From the NCBI GenBank assembly GCA_910578825.1, contig CAJTSB010000019.1, forward strand, positions 1 to 59,776: a stretch of DNA of 59,776 nucleotides, given 5' to 3'. How positions within the stretch are numbered: the first letter of the stretch is position 1; each line of letters begins with the position of its first letter. Below, in pieces: positions 24,103 through 33,092 of the stretch. The stretch comes from an uncultured Lachnospiraceae bacterium (GTDB lineage Bacteria > Bacillota > Clostridia > Lachnospirales > Lachnospiraceae). The notes under the pieces were generated by a model. The model ran no database searches. It was not told where the DNA came from and was given only the letters and a program-made list of their open reading frames with translations. Position numbers and translations under genes: made by a program.

Positions 24103-25719
24103 ATGCAGGAGAGATTGAGAAACATTCCCAAACAATTTGTGGAATGGTGGAATAAATTTTCAGTAAAACAGAAGACTTTGATAGCCAGCGTTACACTGGC
24201 AGTCATAGTGGGTCTGTTGATTGTTGCCAGAGTGCTTACGACCCCGACAATGGTATCAATCAGGACTTGTGAGGATACGAAGGAGGCAGGAGAGGTCAAG
24301 CAGCTCCTGGAGGGAGAAGGCATAAAGTACGAAGTTTCCAGTGACGGTCTTAGTTTTTCCGTAAAGTCACAGGATGAGGCCAACGCAGCGATCCTGCTTG
24401 GACAAAATGGGATTCCGGCTTCGGGTTATGACTTCAACAATGTGTTTGAGGGAGGATTCAGTACCACAGAGGCAGATAAGTTTAAGAAATACCAGCGTTA
24501 TCTGCAGGATGAACTGGCAGGACAGTTGGAAATGCTGGATGTTGTTGATAGTGCGACTGTCAAGCTCAGTATGCCGGTGGATGATGGAACGGTACTGGCG
24601 TTAGAAGAAGATACATATGCGGCGGTCAGGCTTTCACTGTCTGAGGAGATAGATGAGGAGCGGGCCGGTGGTCTTGCTAAGTGGATTGCGACAGCGGTTG
24701 GAAATGATACCACAGATGAGATTTCCATTATGGATTCAGAAGGAAACGTATTGTTCATAGGCGGAGATACCTCGACAAGCATAGGGGCGGCGAGTGGACA
24801 ACTTTCCTATAAGACCAAAGCTGAGAATATGGTGAAAGGTCAGGTTAAAGATGTAATTTTAGGTACCGGTGTGTATGACAGTGCATCGGTGGGGTTGAAT
24901 CTGGATATCAGTTTTGACGAGACAGAGGAGACAGACAATAATTATTATACTGAGGATGGTGCGGAGCACGGTCCGGTGGCAAGCGAGAGTCTGTACGAGA
25001 AAGAGGCGACAGGCGGTGACGGAGGCGTTCCCGGAACCGACACCAATAACAGAGATGATACCGGTTATATGTTGGAGGACGGTGCGACAAGCAGTCTGAC
25101 AATTTCGGATACGGACAGACAATATAATACCAGCCAGAAAGTTACTACCAGAAAAGGCGGCGTGGGAGACGTGAATTACGAAAACTCTTCCATTACCGTG
25201 GTGGCGAATCAGAATCGCTATTACAGTGAGGCGGCGCTTAAGGCGAGTGGTGAGCTGGATGATATGACGTTTGATGAGTTCGTAGCGGCAAATCGTGATA
25301 AAGTAAAACTTGATGTAGATCAGGACTTTATACAGATGGTATCGAAAGCTACCGGATTTTCGGAAGATAATATTGTTATTGTGGCATATCAGGTACCATT
25401 TTTTGAATATGATGATGGAGGAAGTTTTATAGACAATGCGGTTGATTATCTTCCGATCATCATTGCGGTTATCATTATGCTGATGTTGGGCTATGTGGTA
25501 TTCCGCAGCACAAGAAAAGAGCAGGTACTGGTGGAGGAGGAACCGGAGCTTTCTGTGGAATCCCTGCTGGCATCGACCAAGGAAGCAGAAGATTCGTTGG
25601 AGGACATTGGATTTTCCGAGAAGTCTGAAACACGTATTCTGATAGAAAAATTCGTGGACGAAAATCCCGAGGCGGTGGCATCACTGCTTAGAAATTGGTT
25701 GAACGAGGAGTGGGAATAA
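24103..25719 (+). CDS. fliF: Flagellar MS-ring protein FliF
   Basis: This 538-residue membrane protein forms the ring on which rod, switch and export gate assemble. There is an N-terminal membrane helix (about residues 26-46), ring-building YscJ-like domains with DVVDSATVKLSMP, and an acidic Gly/Thr-rich loop (about 270-330). A second helix (PIIIAVIIMLMLGYVVF, about 450-468) follows, with a C-terminal FliG-binding tail ending SLLRNWLNEEWE. The ATG at 24103 has GGAG 11 nt upstream; a TTG at 24082 in the same frame is a less likely start. Confidence 0.96.
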   Translation: MQERLRNIPKQFVEWWNKFSVKQKTLIASVTLAVIVGLLIVARVLTTPTMVSIRTCEDTKEAGEVKQLLEGEGIKYEVSSDGLSFSVKSQDEANAAILLGQNGIPASGYDFNNVFEGGFSTTEADKFKKYQRYLQDELAGQLEMLDVVDSATVKLSMPVDDGTVLALEEDTYAAVRLSLSEEIDEERAGGLAKWIATAVGNDTTDEISIMDSEGNVLFIGGDTSTSIGAASGQLSYKTKAENMVKGQVKDVILGTGVYDSASVGLNLDISFDETEETDNNYYTEDGAEHGPVASESLYEKEATGGDGGVPGTDTNNRDDTGYMLEDGATSSLTISDTDRQYNTSQKVTTRKGGVGDVNYENSSITVVANQNRYYSEAALKASGELDDMTFDEFVAANRDKVKLDVDQDFIQMVSKATGFSEDNIVIVAYQVPFFEYDDGGSFIDNAVDYLPIIIAVIIMLMLGYVVFRSTRKEQVLVEEEPELSVESLLASTKEAEDSLEDIGFSEKSETRILIEKFVDENPEAVASLLRNWLNEEWE

Positions 25720-25720
25720 G

Positions 25721-26731
25721 ATGGCTAACTCAGAAGATTATACAGGCGTTCAAAAAGCGGCGATATTACTGATAGCATTAGGACCGGAGAAATCAGCCTC
25801 TATCTTTAAACATCTGAAGGAAGAAGAAATTGAGGAGCTGACTTTGGAAATTGCCAATACAAGAAGTATATCCCCCCAGACGAAGGAAGATGTGCTGAAT
25901 GAGTTTTACCAGGTCTGCCTGGCACAGCAATACATTGCCGAGGGTGGTATTGGTTATGCAAAGGAATTGTTGGAGAAGGCATTGGGAGAGGAAAAGGCGC
26001 AGGGTGTTATTTCCAAGCTTACTGCATCCTTGCAGGTTCGTCCTTTCGAATTTGTGCGCAAAACAGATCCATCCCAGTTATTAAACTTCATTCAGGACGA
26101 GCATCCACAGACAATCGCTATGATTTTATCCTATTTGTCTGCAGGGCAGGCGGCTGTAATTATCGGTTCGCTGATACCTGAGAAACAGGCGGATGTTGCA
26201 AAGCGTATTGCTATGATGGACAGGACTTCGCCGGATGTGATAAAGGAAGTGGAACGAGTATTGGAGCGCAAGCTTTCTGCATTAGTGAATCAGGATTACA
26301 CCATTGTCGGCGGTGTGGACGCAATCGTAAATATTTTGAATACCGTAGACCGTGGAACAGAAAAACATATTATGGAAACTCTTGAAATTGAAGAGCCCGA
26401 ACTTGCAGATGAAATCCGTAAGAAGATGTTCGTATTCGAGGATATTCTTCTTCTGGACGATCGCGCCATCCAGCGTGTGCTCAGAGATGTAGATAATAAT
26501 GATCTGGGCGTGGCGCTGAAGGCGGCTAATGAAGATGTACAGAATGTAATCTTTAAGAATATGTCAAAGCGTCTTGCATCTATGATTAAGGAAGACATGG
26601 AATACATGGGACCTGTGCGTATGAAAGACGTGGAAGAGGCGCAGCAGAAGATTGTTGGAATTATCCGTAAGCTGGAGGATTCAGCAGAGATTGTAATTTC
26701 CCGCGGCGGAGGTGATGAGATCGTTGTCTAA
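25721..26731 (+). CDS. fliG: Flagellar motor switch protein FliG
   Basis: This 336-residue switch protein couples stator movement to rotation. It has N-terminal (YTGVQKAAILLIALGPEKSASIFKHL), middle (EHPQTIAMILSYL) and C-terminal domains. The torque helix region is FEDILLLDDRAIQRVLRDVDNNDLGVALKAA, with the conserved charged residues present. The gene begins 1 nt after the fliF stop and its end overlaps fliH by 17 nt, so translation is coupled. Confidence 0.97.
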   Translation: MANSEDYTGVQKAAILLIALGPEKSASIFKHLKEEEIEELTLEIANTRSISPQTKEDVLNEFYQVCLAQQYIAEGGIGYAKELLEKALGEEKAQGVISKLTASLQVRPFEFVRKTDPSQLLNFIQDEHPQTIAMILSYLSAGQAAVIIGSLIPEKQADVAKRIAMMDRTSPDVIKEVERVLERKLSALVNQDYTIVGGVDAIVNILNTVDRGTEKHIMETLEIEEPELADEIRKKMFVFEDILLLDDRAIQRVLRDVDNNDLGVALKAANEDVQNVIFKNMSKRLASMIKEDMEYMGPVRMKDVEEAQQKIVGIIRKLEDSAEIVISRGGGDEIVV

Positions 26732-27545
26732 TTTATACAAGCAGAGGCATGTGTTTTCAGACGGCTTTTCCAAAAGAGTGATCAATTCCAATATTAAGGT
26801 AGAACAGCGGATGGAGGAATTGCAGAGAGAGGCACAGATGAAAGCGCAGATTCCTGACCCGCAGGGAATGGTGGATGGATTTCTGGTGGGATTGAATGCA
26901 GAAGAGGTTGACGCTGTTCCCAAGGAACCGGTAATTTCGCCGGAGGAAATCCGAAAAATGGCACAGGAAGAGGCAGACGATTTACTTGAAGATGCCAGAA
27001 AACAGGCGGAAACCATTGTCGCAGATGCGAATAGTCAGGCTCAGTTTATTCATGATGAGGCGCGAGATACAGGATATGAAGAAGGATATCGGGAGGGGAA
27101 AACCAAGGCAGATGCAGAATTATCAGAGCTGCGCAGCCAAATGGAAACGGAGCAGCATCAGTTAGAAGAGGATTATAGGCAGAAGATTCAGGAATTGGAG
27201 CCGTATATGGTGGATGTTGTTTCGGATGTATTTGAAAAGGTATTTCATGTACATTTTGATGATAAGAAGGAGATTCTTATTTATCTGATTGAGAAAGTAA
27301 TTTTAAATGCAGAGGGGACAAAAGAGTTTCAGGTCAGAGTGAGCCCGGGGGACTTTGAATTTGTAGAAGGACACAGAGATGAGATTACGGGGCAGGTTGG
27401 ATCTTCTGTACATGTGGAAATTATGGCGGATGCATCCTTGCAGGAACGTCAATGCATGATAGAGACAGATTCCGGTGTGTTTGAATGTGGAACAGATATT
27501 CAACTTGAAAACCTGCTGAAGACATTGAAGTCATTAAGTTTGTGA
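26715..27545 (+). CDS. fliH: Flagellar export ATPase regulator FliH
   Basis: This protein of about 276 residues is the FliH/V-ATPase E-like stator of the export ATPase. It has a long charged coiled coil (about residues 65-155: EEIRKMAQEEADDLLEDARKQAE, GYEEGYREGKTKA) and a C-terminal globular domain (VDVVSDVFEKVFHVHFDDKKEILIYLIEKVI). The start is uncertain: ATG 26715 has its GGAGG only 2 nt upstream, whereas the in-frame TTG at 26724 is spaced 11 nt. It overlaps fliG and precedes fliI by 10 nt. Confidence 0.92.
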   Translation: MRSLSNLYKQRHVFSDGFSKRVINSNIKVEQRMEELQREAQMKAQIPDPQGMVDGFLVGLNAEEVDAVPKEPVISPEEIRKMAQEEADDLLEDARKQAETIVADANSQAQFIHDEARDTGYEEGYREGKTKADAELSELRSQMETEQHQLEEDYRQKIQELEPYMVDVVSDVFEKVFHVHFDDKKEILIYLIEKVILNAEGTKEFQVRVSPGDFEFVEGHRDEITGQVGSSVHVEIMADASLQERQCMIETDSGVFECGTDIQLENLLKTLKSLSL

Positions 27546-27555
27546 GGGATAAAAT

Positions 27556-28860
27556 GTGACGTATGATTTGGATAAATATCGCCAGTTAGCAGACGAAAAT
27601 TATTATAGACATCTTGGAAAAGTGGTTAAGATAGTAGGACTTACGATAGAATCTGTGGGACCCAATGCCAAACTCAGTGACTTGTGCCGGATTATTATTG
27701 ATAAGAACAAGGACATTTATATTATGGCTGAAGTGGTAGGTTTTCGGGATAAGAGACTGCTGCTCATGCCATATGAGAGTGTGGAAGGGTTAGGAGTAGG
27801 ATGTATCGTAGAGAATACGGGACATCCTTTGTCTGTCTGTGTAGGGGATGAAATGCTGGGACATACCCTGGATGGTATGGGAAGACCTACCGATGTAGAG
27901 TCCCTAACCCTGAAAGAGGAATACCCTGTGGATGCCCCACCGCCGGATCCGATGGAACGAGTCATAATTGATGAAGTTCTTCCATTGGGCGTAAAGGCGG
28001 TAGATGGATTGATAACCGTAGGTAAAGGACAGAGAATTGGAATTTTTGCAGGTTCCGGTGTAGGTAAGAGTACCTTGCTTGGTATGTTCGCCAGAAATAC
28101 ACGCGCAGATATCAATGTAATTGCCCTGATCGGTGAGCGCGGCAGGGAAGTAAGGGAATTTATCGAGCGGGATATGGGCGAGGAAGGTATGCGTCGTTCT
28201 GTGGTAGTTGTCGCGACATCTGACCGTCCGGCGCTGCTCAGGCGTAATGCGGCAAAGACGGCGACAGCGATTGCAGAATATTTTCGGGATCAGGGAAAGG
28301 ATGTACTGCTCATGATGGATTCTCTGACGCGTTTTTCGATGGCGCAGCGTGAAATAGGGCTTGCCTCCGGGGAACCTCCGGTGACACGGGGTTATCCCCC
28401 AAGCGTATATTCTGAGATGCCCAAGCTCTTAGAGCGTGCAGGTAATTCGGACAAAGGTTCTATTACCGGGCTTTATACGGTTTTGGTAGATGGAGATGAT
28501 TTCAATGAGCCGATTACAGATACAGCAAGAAGTATTCTGGACGGGCATATAATGTTGGACAGAAAACTGGCGCATAAGAATCATTATCCGGCAATTGATG
28601 TTTTGCAGAGTATTTCCCGTGTTATGAGCTCCATTGCAGAGCCGCAGCATAAAGCGACGGCCGGCAAGCTGAAAAATGTGCTGGCTACTTATCAGGAAGC
28701 GGAGGATTTAATTAATATCGGGGCATATAAGAAGGGTTCCAATAATAATATTGATTATGCCATTGAGAAAATTGATGGGGTGAACGAGTTTCTGTTGCAG
28801 GAGACGCATGATAAGTTCTCATTTGAGGAGATTCTTGATATGATGGAGAAAATATTTTAA
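27556..28860 (+). CDS. fliI: Flagellum-specific ATPase FliI
   Basis: This 434-residue F1-beta-like hexameric ATPase energises substrate unfolding and entry into the export gate. Walker A is GSGVGKSTLLG (about residues 165-175), with GERGREVREFIE, Walker B LLMMDSLTRFSMAQRE, and the arginine-containing PPVTRGYPPSVYSEMPKLLERAG. It starts with GTG at 27556 with a GAGGG site 7 nt upstream, and ends immediately before fliJ. Confidence 0.97.
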   Translation: MTYDLDKYRQLADENYYRHLGKVVKIVGLTIESVGPNAKLSDLCRIIIDKNKDIYIMAEVVGFRDKRLLLMPYESVEGLGVGCIVENTGHPLSVCVGDEMLGHTLDGMGRPTDVESLTLKEEYPVDAPPPDPMERVIIDEVLPLGVKAVDGLITVGKGQRIGIFAGSGVGKSTLLGMFARNTRADINVIALIGERGREVREFIERDMGEEGMRRSVVVVATSDRPALLRRNAAKTATAIAEYFRDQGKDVLLMMDSLTRFSMAQREIGLASGEPPVTRGYPPSVYSEMPKLLERAGNSDKGSITGLYTVLVDGDDFNEPITDTARSILDGHIMLDRKLAHKNHYPAIDVLQSISRVMSSIAEPQHKATAGKLKNVLATYQEAEDLINIGAYKKGSNNNIDYAIEKIDGVNEFLLQETHDKFSFEEILDMMEKIF

Positions 28861-29310
28861 ATGGCAAAATTTATATACAGGATGCAGAATATCCTGGACA
28901 TTAAATATAAACTTGAGACGCAGGCAAAGACAGCCTTTTCTGTCGCTGCCGCGGCATTGAACAAAGAAGAAGAAAAACTCGAGGCATTGCGTATGAGAGA
29001 GCGCGATTATGAGAGGAAGGCGCGGGAGCTGGCAAATGGAAAGCTGGACTTTCTTGAAATCCGATTAAACCGAACTGCAATTGAGATAATGAAAGAAACA
29101 ATCAAAAACCAGATTCTTACCGTCCACGTAGCGGAACGAAATCTGGAGAATGCCAGAAAACAGCTGCAGGAGGTCATGACGGAACGCAAGACTCATGAGA
29201 TTTTGAAAGACAAAGCGTTTGATGAGTTTAAGAAAGAAGTGGAAAAGGAAGAAAGCAAGGTTGTGGATGAATTGGTAAGTTTTACGCACAATCATGCGAG
29301 AGAAGGATAG
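28861..29310 (+). CDS. fliJ: Flagellar export chaperone FliJ
   Basis: This 149-residue protein is almost wholly alpha-helical coiled coil (KYKLETQAKTAFSVAAAALNKEEEKLEALRMRE ... LQEVMTERKTHEILKDKAFDEFKKEVEKEES), the FliJ fold that acts as the central stalk under the FliI hexamer. The ATG directly abuts the fliI stop codon. Identification rests on fold, size and position, as FliJ sequences are poorly conserved. Confidence 0.9.
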   Translation: MAKFIYRMQNILDIKYKLETQAKTAFSVAAAALNKEEEKLEALRMRERDYERKARELANGKLDFLEIRLNRTAIEIMKETIKNQILTVHVAERNLENARKQLQEVMTERKTHEILKDKAFDEFKKEVEKEESKVVDELVSFTHNHAREG

Positions 29311-29322
29311 GCGGTGACAGGT

Positions 29323-30165
29323 ATGGCAGAGCAGGTATTAGAACAGGAAGAGACAGAAGTTTTAGATAAAAAAGCGCAAAAAAAAGCGGAAAGAGCCAGA
29401 AAAAAGGAAGAGAAGCAGAATCGAAAGCAGATGGAAGAACAGATGCCGGAAGAAGAGGAAGAAGGCGGAAGTAAGGTTGCCGTTATTGTTGCAACCGTCA
29501 TTTTTATTGCCATCTGGCTTGCTATTTTAGCACTGGTGATCAAAATGGATATTGGCGGTTTCGGTTCTACCGTGCTTCAGCCGATATTGAAGGATGTCCC
29601 CTATGTCAACAAGATTCTGCCGGCGACTGTACAGGAGGAAGAGCCGGTGGATGCGCAGTATCCGTATACAACGTTAAGCGAAGCAATTGAGCGTATCAAG
29701 GAACTGGAAGTGGAGATATCCAATGCCCAGACTCAGACACAGGGCAATTCAGATTATGTGGCGCAGCTGGAAGCGGAGGTGGAACGGCTCAAGGGATTTG
29801 AGAGTGAGCAGTCTGCATTTGAACAACAGAAAACAGAGTTTTATAAAGAGGTTGTGTTTAACGAGAATGCACCCGATATATCTGAATATAAAGCATATTA
29901 TGAGAGCATTGACCCGGCCAATGCGGAGGTTCTGTACAAACAGGTCATCCAGCAGGAAGAGGCTGATGGCAAGATTCAGGATTATGTCAACACGTATGCG
30001 TCCATGAAACCAAAACAGGCCGCAGCGCTTATGGAGGCAATGAAAGACGATTTGAAACTTGTAGCGAAAATCCTTAACAATATGGAGACGGATGCCCGGG
30101 CGAAGATTTTAGACGCTATGGATTCTGAGGTGGCGGCAAGGCTTACCAAGATTATGGAGCCTTAA
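29323..30165 (+). CDS. MotE-like chaperone/coiled-coil membrane protein
   Basis: This 280-residue protein has a lysine- and glutamate-rich cytoplasmic start (KKAQKKAERARKKEEKQNRK), one membrane helix (about residues 52-75, VAVIVATVIFIAIWLAILALVI), a periplasm-side coiled coil (about 120-165) and a C-terminal MgtE-N-like helical domain (YASMKPKQAAALMEAMKDDLKLVAKILNNMETDARAKILDAMD). This is the MotE/FlbB architecture. MotE proteins assist motor assembly in other bacteria. A GGCGGTG site precedes ATG 29323; the GTG at 29314 is the alternative. It lies between fliJ and fliK. Confidence 0.82.
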   Translation: MAEQVLEQEETEVLDKKAQKKAERARKKEEKQNRKQMEEQMPEEEEEGGSKVAVIVATVIFIAIWLAILALVIKMDIGGFGSTVLQPILKDVPYVNKILPATVQEEEPVDAQYPYTTLSEAIERIKELEVEISNAQTQTQGNSDYVAQLEAEVERLKGFESEQSAFEQQKTEFYKEVVFNENAPDISEYKAYYESIDPANAEVLYKQVIQQEEADGKIQDYVNTYASMKPKQAAALMEAMKDDLKLVAKILNNMETDARAKILDAMDSEVAARLTKIMEP

Positions 30166-30269
30166 TGAAATTGGTTGTAAGATCCTTTATGGATTTTATG
30201 ATAAAATGATATTACATCAGATATGTTGTGGTATCAAAACATGAAATAATCAGGAAAGGAGGAGAACAC

Positions 30270-31778
30270 ATGACTACCAGCAAAGTAGTACAGACTTTGT
30301 CATTGTTGAAAAGTCCGGAGATGACGGGAACTCAGAAACAGTCTCAGGGAGCGGAGCTTGCATTTGGCGCTTTTTTGAGCCAGACGTCAGGTGGCAGCGG
30401 AGCACAGGATCTGGTTTCTGCGGAAGGTCTGGGACAGAATACAGGCAACGATAAGGTGAATCAGAAGGTCTATGAGAAAGAATCTGCGAAGGCAGGCTAC
30501 CGGGAGAATACAATTTCCCGCAATGAGCCGACAGATGCAGCGAGCAAATTGCCTAAGGATACGAAGGATAAACTGCAGTCTTTTGATGAGAAAGTCAAAG
30601 AGGTAATCGCAGAGAAACTTGGTATTTCCGAGGAAGAGGTTGCACAGCAGATGGAAGCAATGGGACTTACTGCCCTGGATTTGATGGATCCTTCTAAATT
30701 AGCAGGTCTTGTCATGGAACTGACAGGAAGCGGGGATATCGGTGGTTTGCTGTTTGACGGCGATTTTCAGCAGATGCTTGGACAGATTGCTGATTTGTCA
30801 CAGGAGCTTGCCTTACAGCTCAACTTGACGCCGGAAGAACTGAATCTGATGCAGGAAGAACTGAAACCGTTGATTTCTGACAATCTAATGCAGGAAATGG
30901 CGCCGACAGAAGAAGGACTGGCGCAGGATATGGCGGTAGTTCAGACTGGCGAAGAGGTTTCGGCAGAGCAGGTAAAGGATAACACGGTTGTGCAGGCAGA
31001 TGCAGCGGCGGTACAGAAGAATCCGCAGAACCCTGTAGAAGAATCCGGCGTACAGAATGAGGTCTTAAAAGGAGCCGTACAGCAAGAAGAAAATTCATCG
31101 ACAGAGACTGTTTCCGTGCAGGAGAATGCCGAGGGACAGGAAGAGACAGCAGACAGCAGCACAGGAGAGAAGACTTCTGATTTCTTCAAGGAAAGCAGCG
31201 GGAATGATAAGTCCGGGAATGGGCAGACACATGTAACATTCCAGACGACTACCCAGAACGTTGGGCAGGGTCAGGTGGTGGAAGTGACACAGACCGTTGT
31301 ACAGACCAGAGTTGATGTAGAAGATATTCTTCGGCAGGTCAGCCAGATGACAAGGGTGTTTGTAAATCAGGCGGAATCTTCCGTTGAGATGCAGTTGAAT
31401 CCGGCAAATCTTGGTAAAATCTATTTACAGGTGGTTTCCAGAGAAGGCATGATCACTGCTCAGATTGCAGCGCAGAACGAGGCGGTTAAGGAGGCATTGG
31501 AGAGCCAGGTTGCTGTACTTAAGGAAAATATGAACCAGCAGGGCTTAAAAGTTGAAGCCATTGAGGTAACTATAGCCAGCCACGAGTTTGAGCGGAATCT
31601 GGAAGAGAATCAGCAGAATGCAGCCAGAGAGCAACAGGAAGAGCAGGCAGCAAAGACATCGAGAAGGAATTTGAATCTGAACAGCCTTGATGAGATGGAA
31701 GGCGTGATGTCGGAAGAGGAAACCCTCGCAGCAAAGATGATGTCGGAACAGGGTAACAGCATGGATGTAACAGCATAA
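30270..31778 (+). CDS. fliK: Flagellar hook-length control protein FliK
   Basis: This 502-residue secreted ruler measures hook length and switches export from rod/hook to filament substrates. The long middle (about residues 60-340) is low-complexity and rich in Gln, Glu, Ser and Val, as expected of an extended ruler. The conserved Flg_hook C-terminal domain is visible from about residue 385 (VNQAESSVEMQLNPANLGKIYLQV, KENMNQQGLKVEAIEVTIA). A strong AAAGGAGGAG site supports ATG 30270. Confidence 0.93.
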   Translation: MTTSKVVQTLSLLKSPEMTGTQKQSQGAELAFGAFLSQTSGGSGAQDLVSAEGLGQNTGNDKVNQKVYEKESAKAGYRENTISRNEPTDAASKLPKDTKDKLQSFDEKVKEVIAEKLGISEEEVAQQMEAMGLTALDLMDPSKLAGLVMELTGSGDIGGLLFDGDFQQMLGQIADLSQELALQLNLTPEELNLMQEELKPLISDNLMQEMAPTEEGLAQDMAVVQTGEEVSAEQVKDNTVVQADAAAVQKNPQNPVEESGVQNEVLKGAVQQEENSSTETVSVQENAEGQEETADSSTGEKTSDFFKESSGNDKSGNGQTHVTFQTTTQNVGQGQVVEVTQTVVQTRVDVEDILRQVSQMTRVFVNQAESSVEMQLNPANLGKIYLQVVSREGMITAQIAAQNEAVKEALESQVAVLKENMNQQGLKVEAIEVTIASHEFERNLEENQQNAAREQQEEQAAKTSRRNLNLNSLDEMEGVMSEEETLAAKMMSEQGNSMDVTA

Positions 31779-31798
31779 TAATAGAAAGGAGAAAAGAT

Positions 31799-32578
31799 AT
31801 GTCAGTAATGGTACCGGTAAAAGATGGTAAAGTTGTTGACCAGACCGCGTCTCAGGGATCATTGGCAGAGAGCCGGAAATCAAACGGCAGTCTGGATAAA
31901 GAGGCATTTTTACAACTTCTGGTAGCGCAGATGAAGTATCAGGATCCGTTGGAGCCTACTTCGAATACAGAATATATTTCACAGCTCGCAACATTCTCGT
32001 CTCTGGAAGAGATGCAGAATTTGAATGCAACCATGACCACGCAGCAGGCCACAAATCTGGTAGGTAAGACAGTTATCATGAATGTGACGATGAGCAATGG
32101 TTCCAGTAATGTTGTACAGGGCAGGGTAGATTTTGTTGTGAAACAGAATAACAAGGTATATCTTTCCATTGATGACCAGCTTTACAATATTGAAGACCTT
32201 GATAAGGTGGTAGATGATCAGTATCTGGAAGCAATTGCAATGGCAGAGGATTTCCAGAAGGTTATGGATGAACTTCCGAGTGTGAAGAATTTGAGGCTTG
32301 ACGATAAAGATAATCTCGAGAGAGTAAGAAAGGCTTATAATAACCTTACGACATACCAGCAGGAATTCATTGCAAAATACGCTACGTCAGCGCTTGAGAA
32401 ACTTCAGGCATTGCTTGAGCGAATGAAAGAAATGGAAAAACTGTCAGGAGACAACAATACAGATACAGATACAGACAACGATACAGATACAGACAACGAT
32501 ACAGATACAGACAACAATACGGATACAGACAACAGTACGGATACAGACAGCAAGGATGAAAATTCTACCAAAAAGTAG
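31799..32578 (+). CDS. flgD: Flagellar hook assembly scaffold FlgD with extra C-terminal module
   Basis: This 259-residue hook cap protein shows the canonical N-terminal motif (LDKEAFLQLLVAQMKYQDPLEP, EYISQLATFSSLEEMQNLN) through about residue 135. From about 148 to 213 comes an unusual helical module (LPSVKNLRLDDKDNLERVRKAYNNLTTYQQEFIAKY) that resembles repeats in clostridial surface proteins. It is followed by a tail of DTDND-type repeats (about 217-259). The usual FlgD Ig/Tudor hook-interaction domain is not obvious. The ATG at 31799 has AAAGGAG upstream. Assignment as FlgD is firm; the fusion is discussed as a finding. Confidence 0.92.
   Translation: MSVMVPVKDGKVVDQTASQGSLAESRKSNGSLDKEAFLQLLVAQMKYQDPLEPTSNTEYISQLATFSSLEEMQNLNATMTTQQATNLVGKTVIMNVTMSNGSSNVVQGRVDFVVKQNNKVYLSIDDQLYNIEDLDKVVDDQYLEAIAMAEDFQKVMDELPSVKNLRLDDKDNLERVRKAYNNLTTYQQEFIAKYATSALEKLQALLERMKEMEKLSGDNNTDTDTDNDTDTDNDTDTDNNTDTDNSTDTDSKDENSTKK
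32456..32551 (+). repeat. 18-bp tandem repeat encoding the FlgD Asp-Thr tail
   Basis: About five copies of an 18-bp unit (GATACAGATACAGACAAC and variants) encode TDTDND repeats at the FlgD C terminus. The identical codon use suggests recent slippage expansion, and the copy number is likely to vary between strains. Confidence 0.85.
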
Positions 32579-32612
32579 AGAAAGCAGGGAAGCTTAGGAG
32601 GAGAGGGCAAAT

Positions 32613-33011
32613 ATGAATAAAATTTCAAACCAATTCTCTTCTATTGAACAGATTACAGACCAGTATCTCAAAAAAGGTATGCCGGAAACTGCACAGGCAG
32701 CGCCGGAAGTCTCGTTTGAGGATATCTTAAAGCACAAACAGTCTGTGAGTGAAAATTCTGCATTGAAGTTTTCGAAACATGCGTCTATGAGGCTGCAGAG
32801 CAGGAACATTGAACTTTCCAGTGAGCAGAAAGAACGTCTGGAGACGGGGACGGAGAAAGCAGAGGCGAAGGGAATGAGAGAATCCCTTGTGATTGTTGAT
32901 TCTTATTCATTTATTGTCAACGTGCCGAACAAGACGGTAGTGACGGCTATGGATCAGACGGAATCAGCAGAGAATGTATACACAAATATAGATGGAGCCG
33001 TAATTATGTAG
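32613..33011 (+). CDS. TIGR02530 family flagellar operon protein
   Basis: This 132-residue protein carries the TIGR02530 core (LKFSKHASMRLQSRNIELSSEQKERLETG ... DSYSFIVNVPNKTVVTAMD) found between flgD and flgE in Firmicute clusters. It is probably a soluble assembly factor or export substrate; its function is not established. The ATG at 32613 has a perfect AGGAGGAG site. Confidence 0.9.
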   Translation: MNKISNQFSSIEQITDQYLKKGMPETAQAAPEVSFEDILKHKQSVSENSALKFSKHASMRLQSRNIELSSEQKERLETGTEKAEAKGMRESLVIVDSYSFIVNVPNKTVVTAMDQTESAENVYTNIDGAVIM

Positions 33012-33092
33012 CTGGACCTGTTTAAAGGAAGCAACAGATCTTTGAATGACAGAGAAGATCATACGGCAGAAAAATCAGGAGGTCAATTAATT

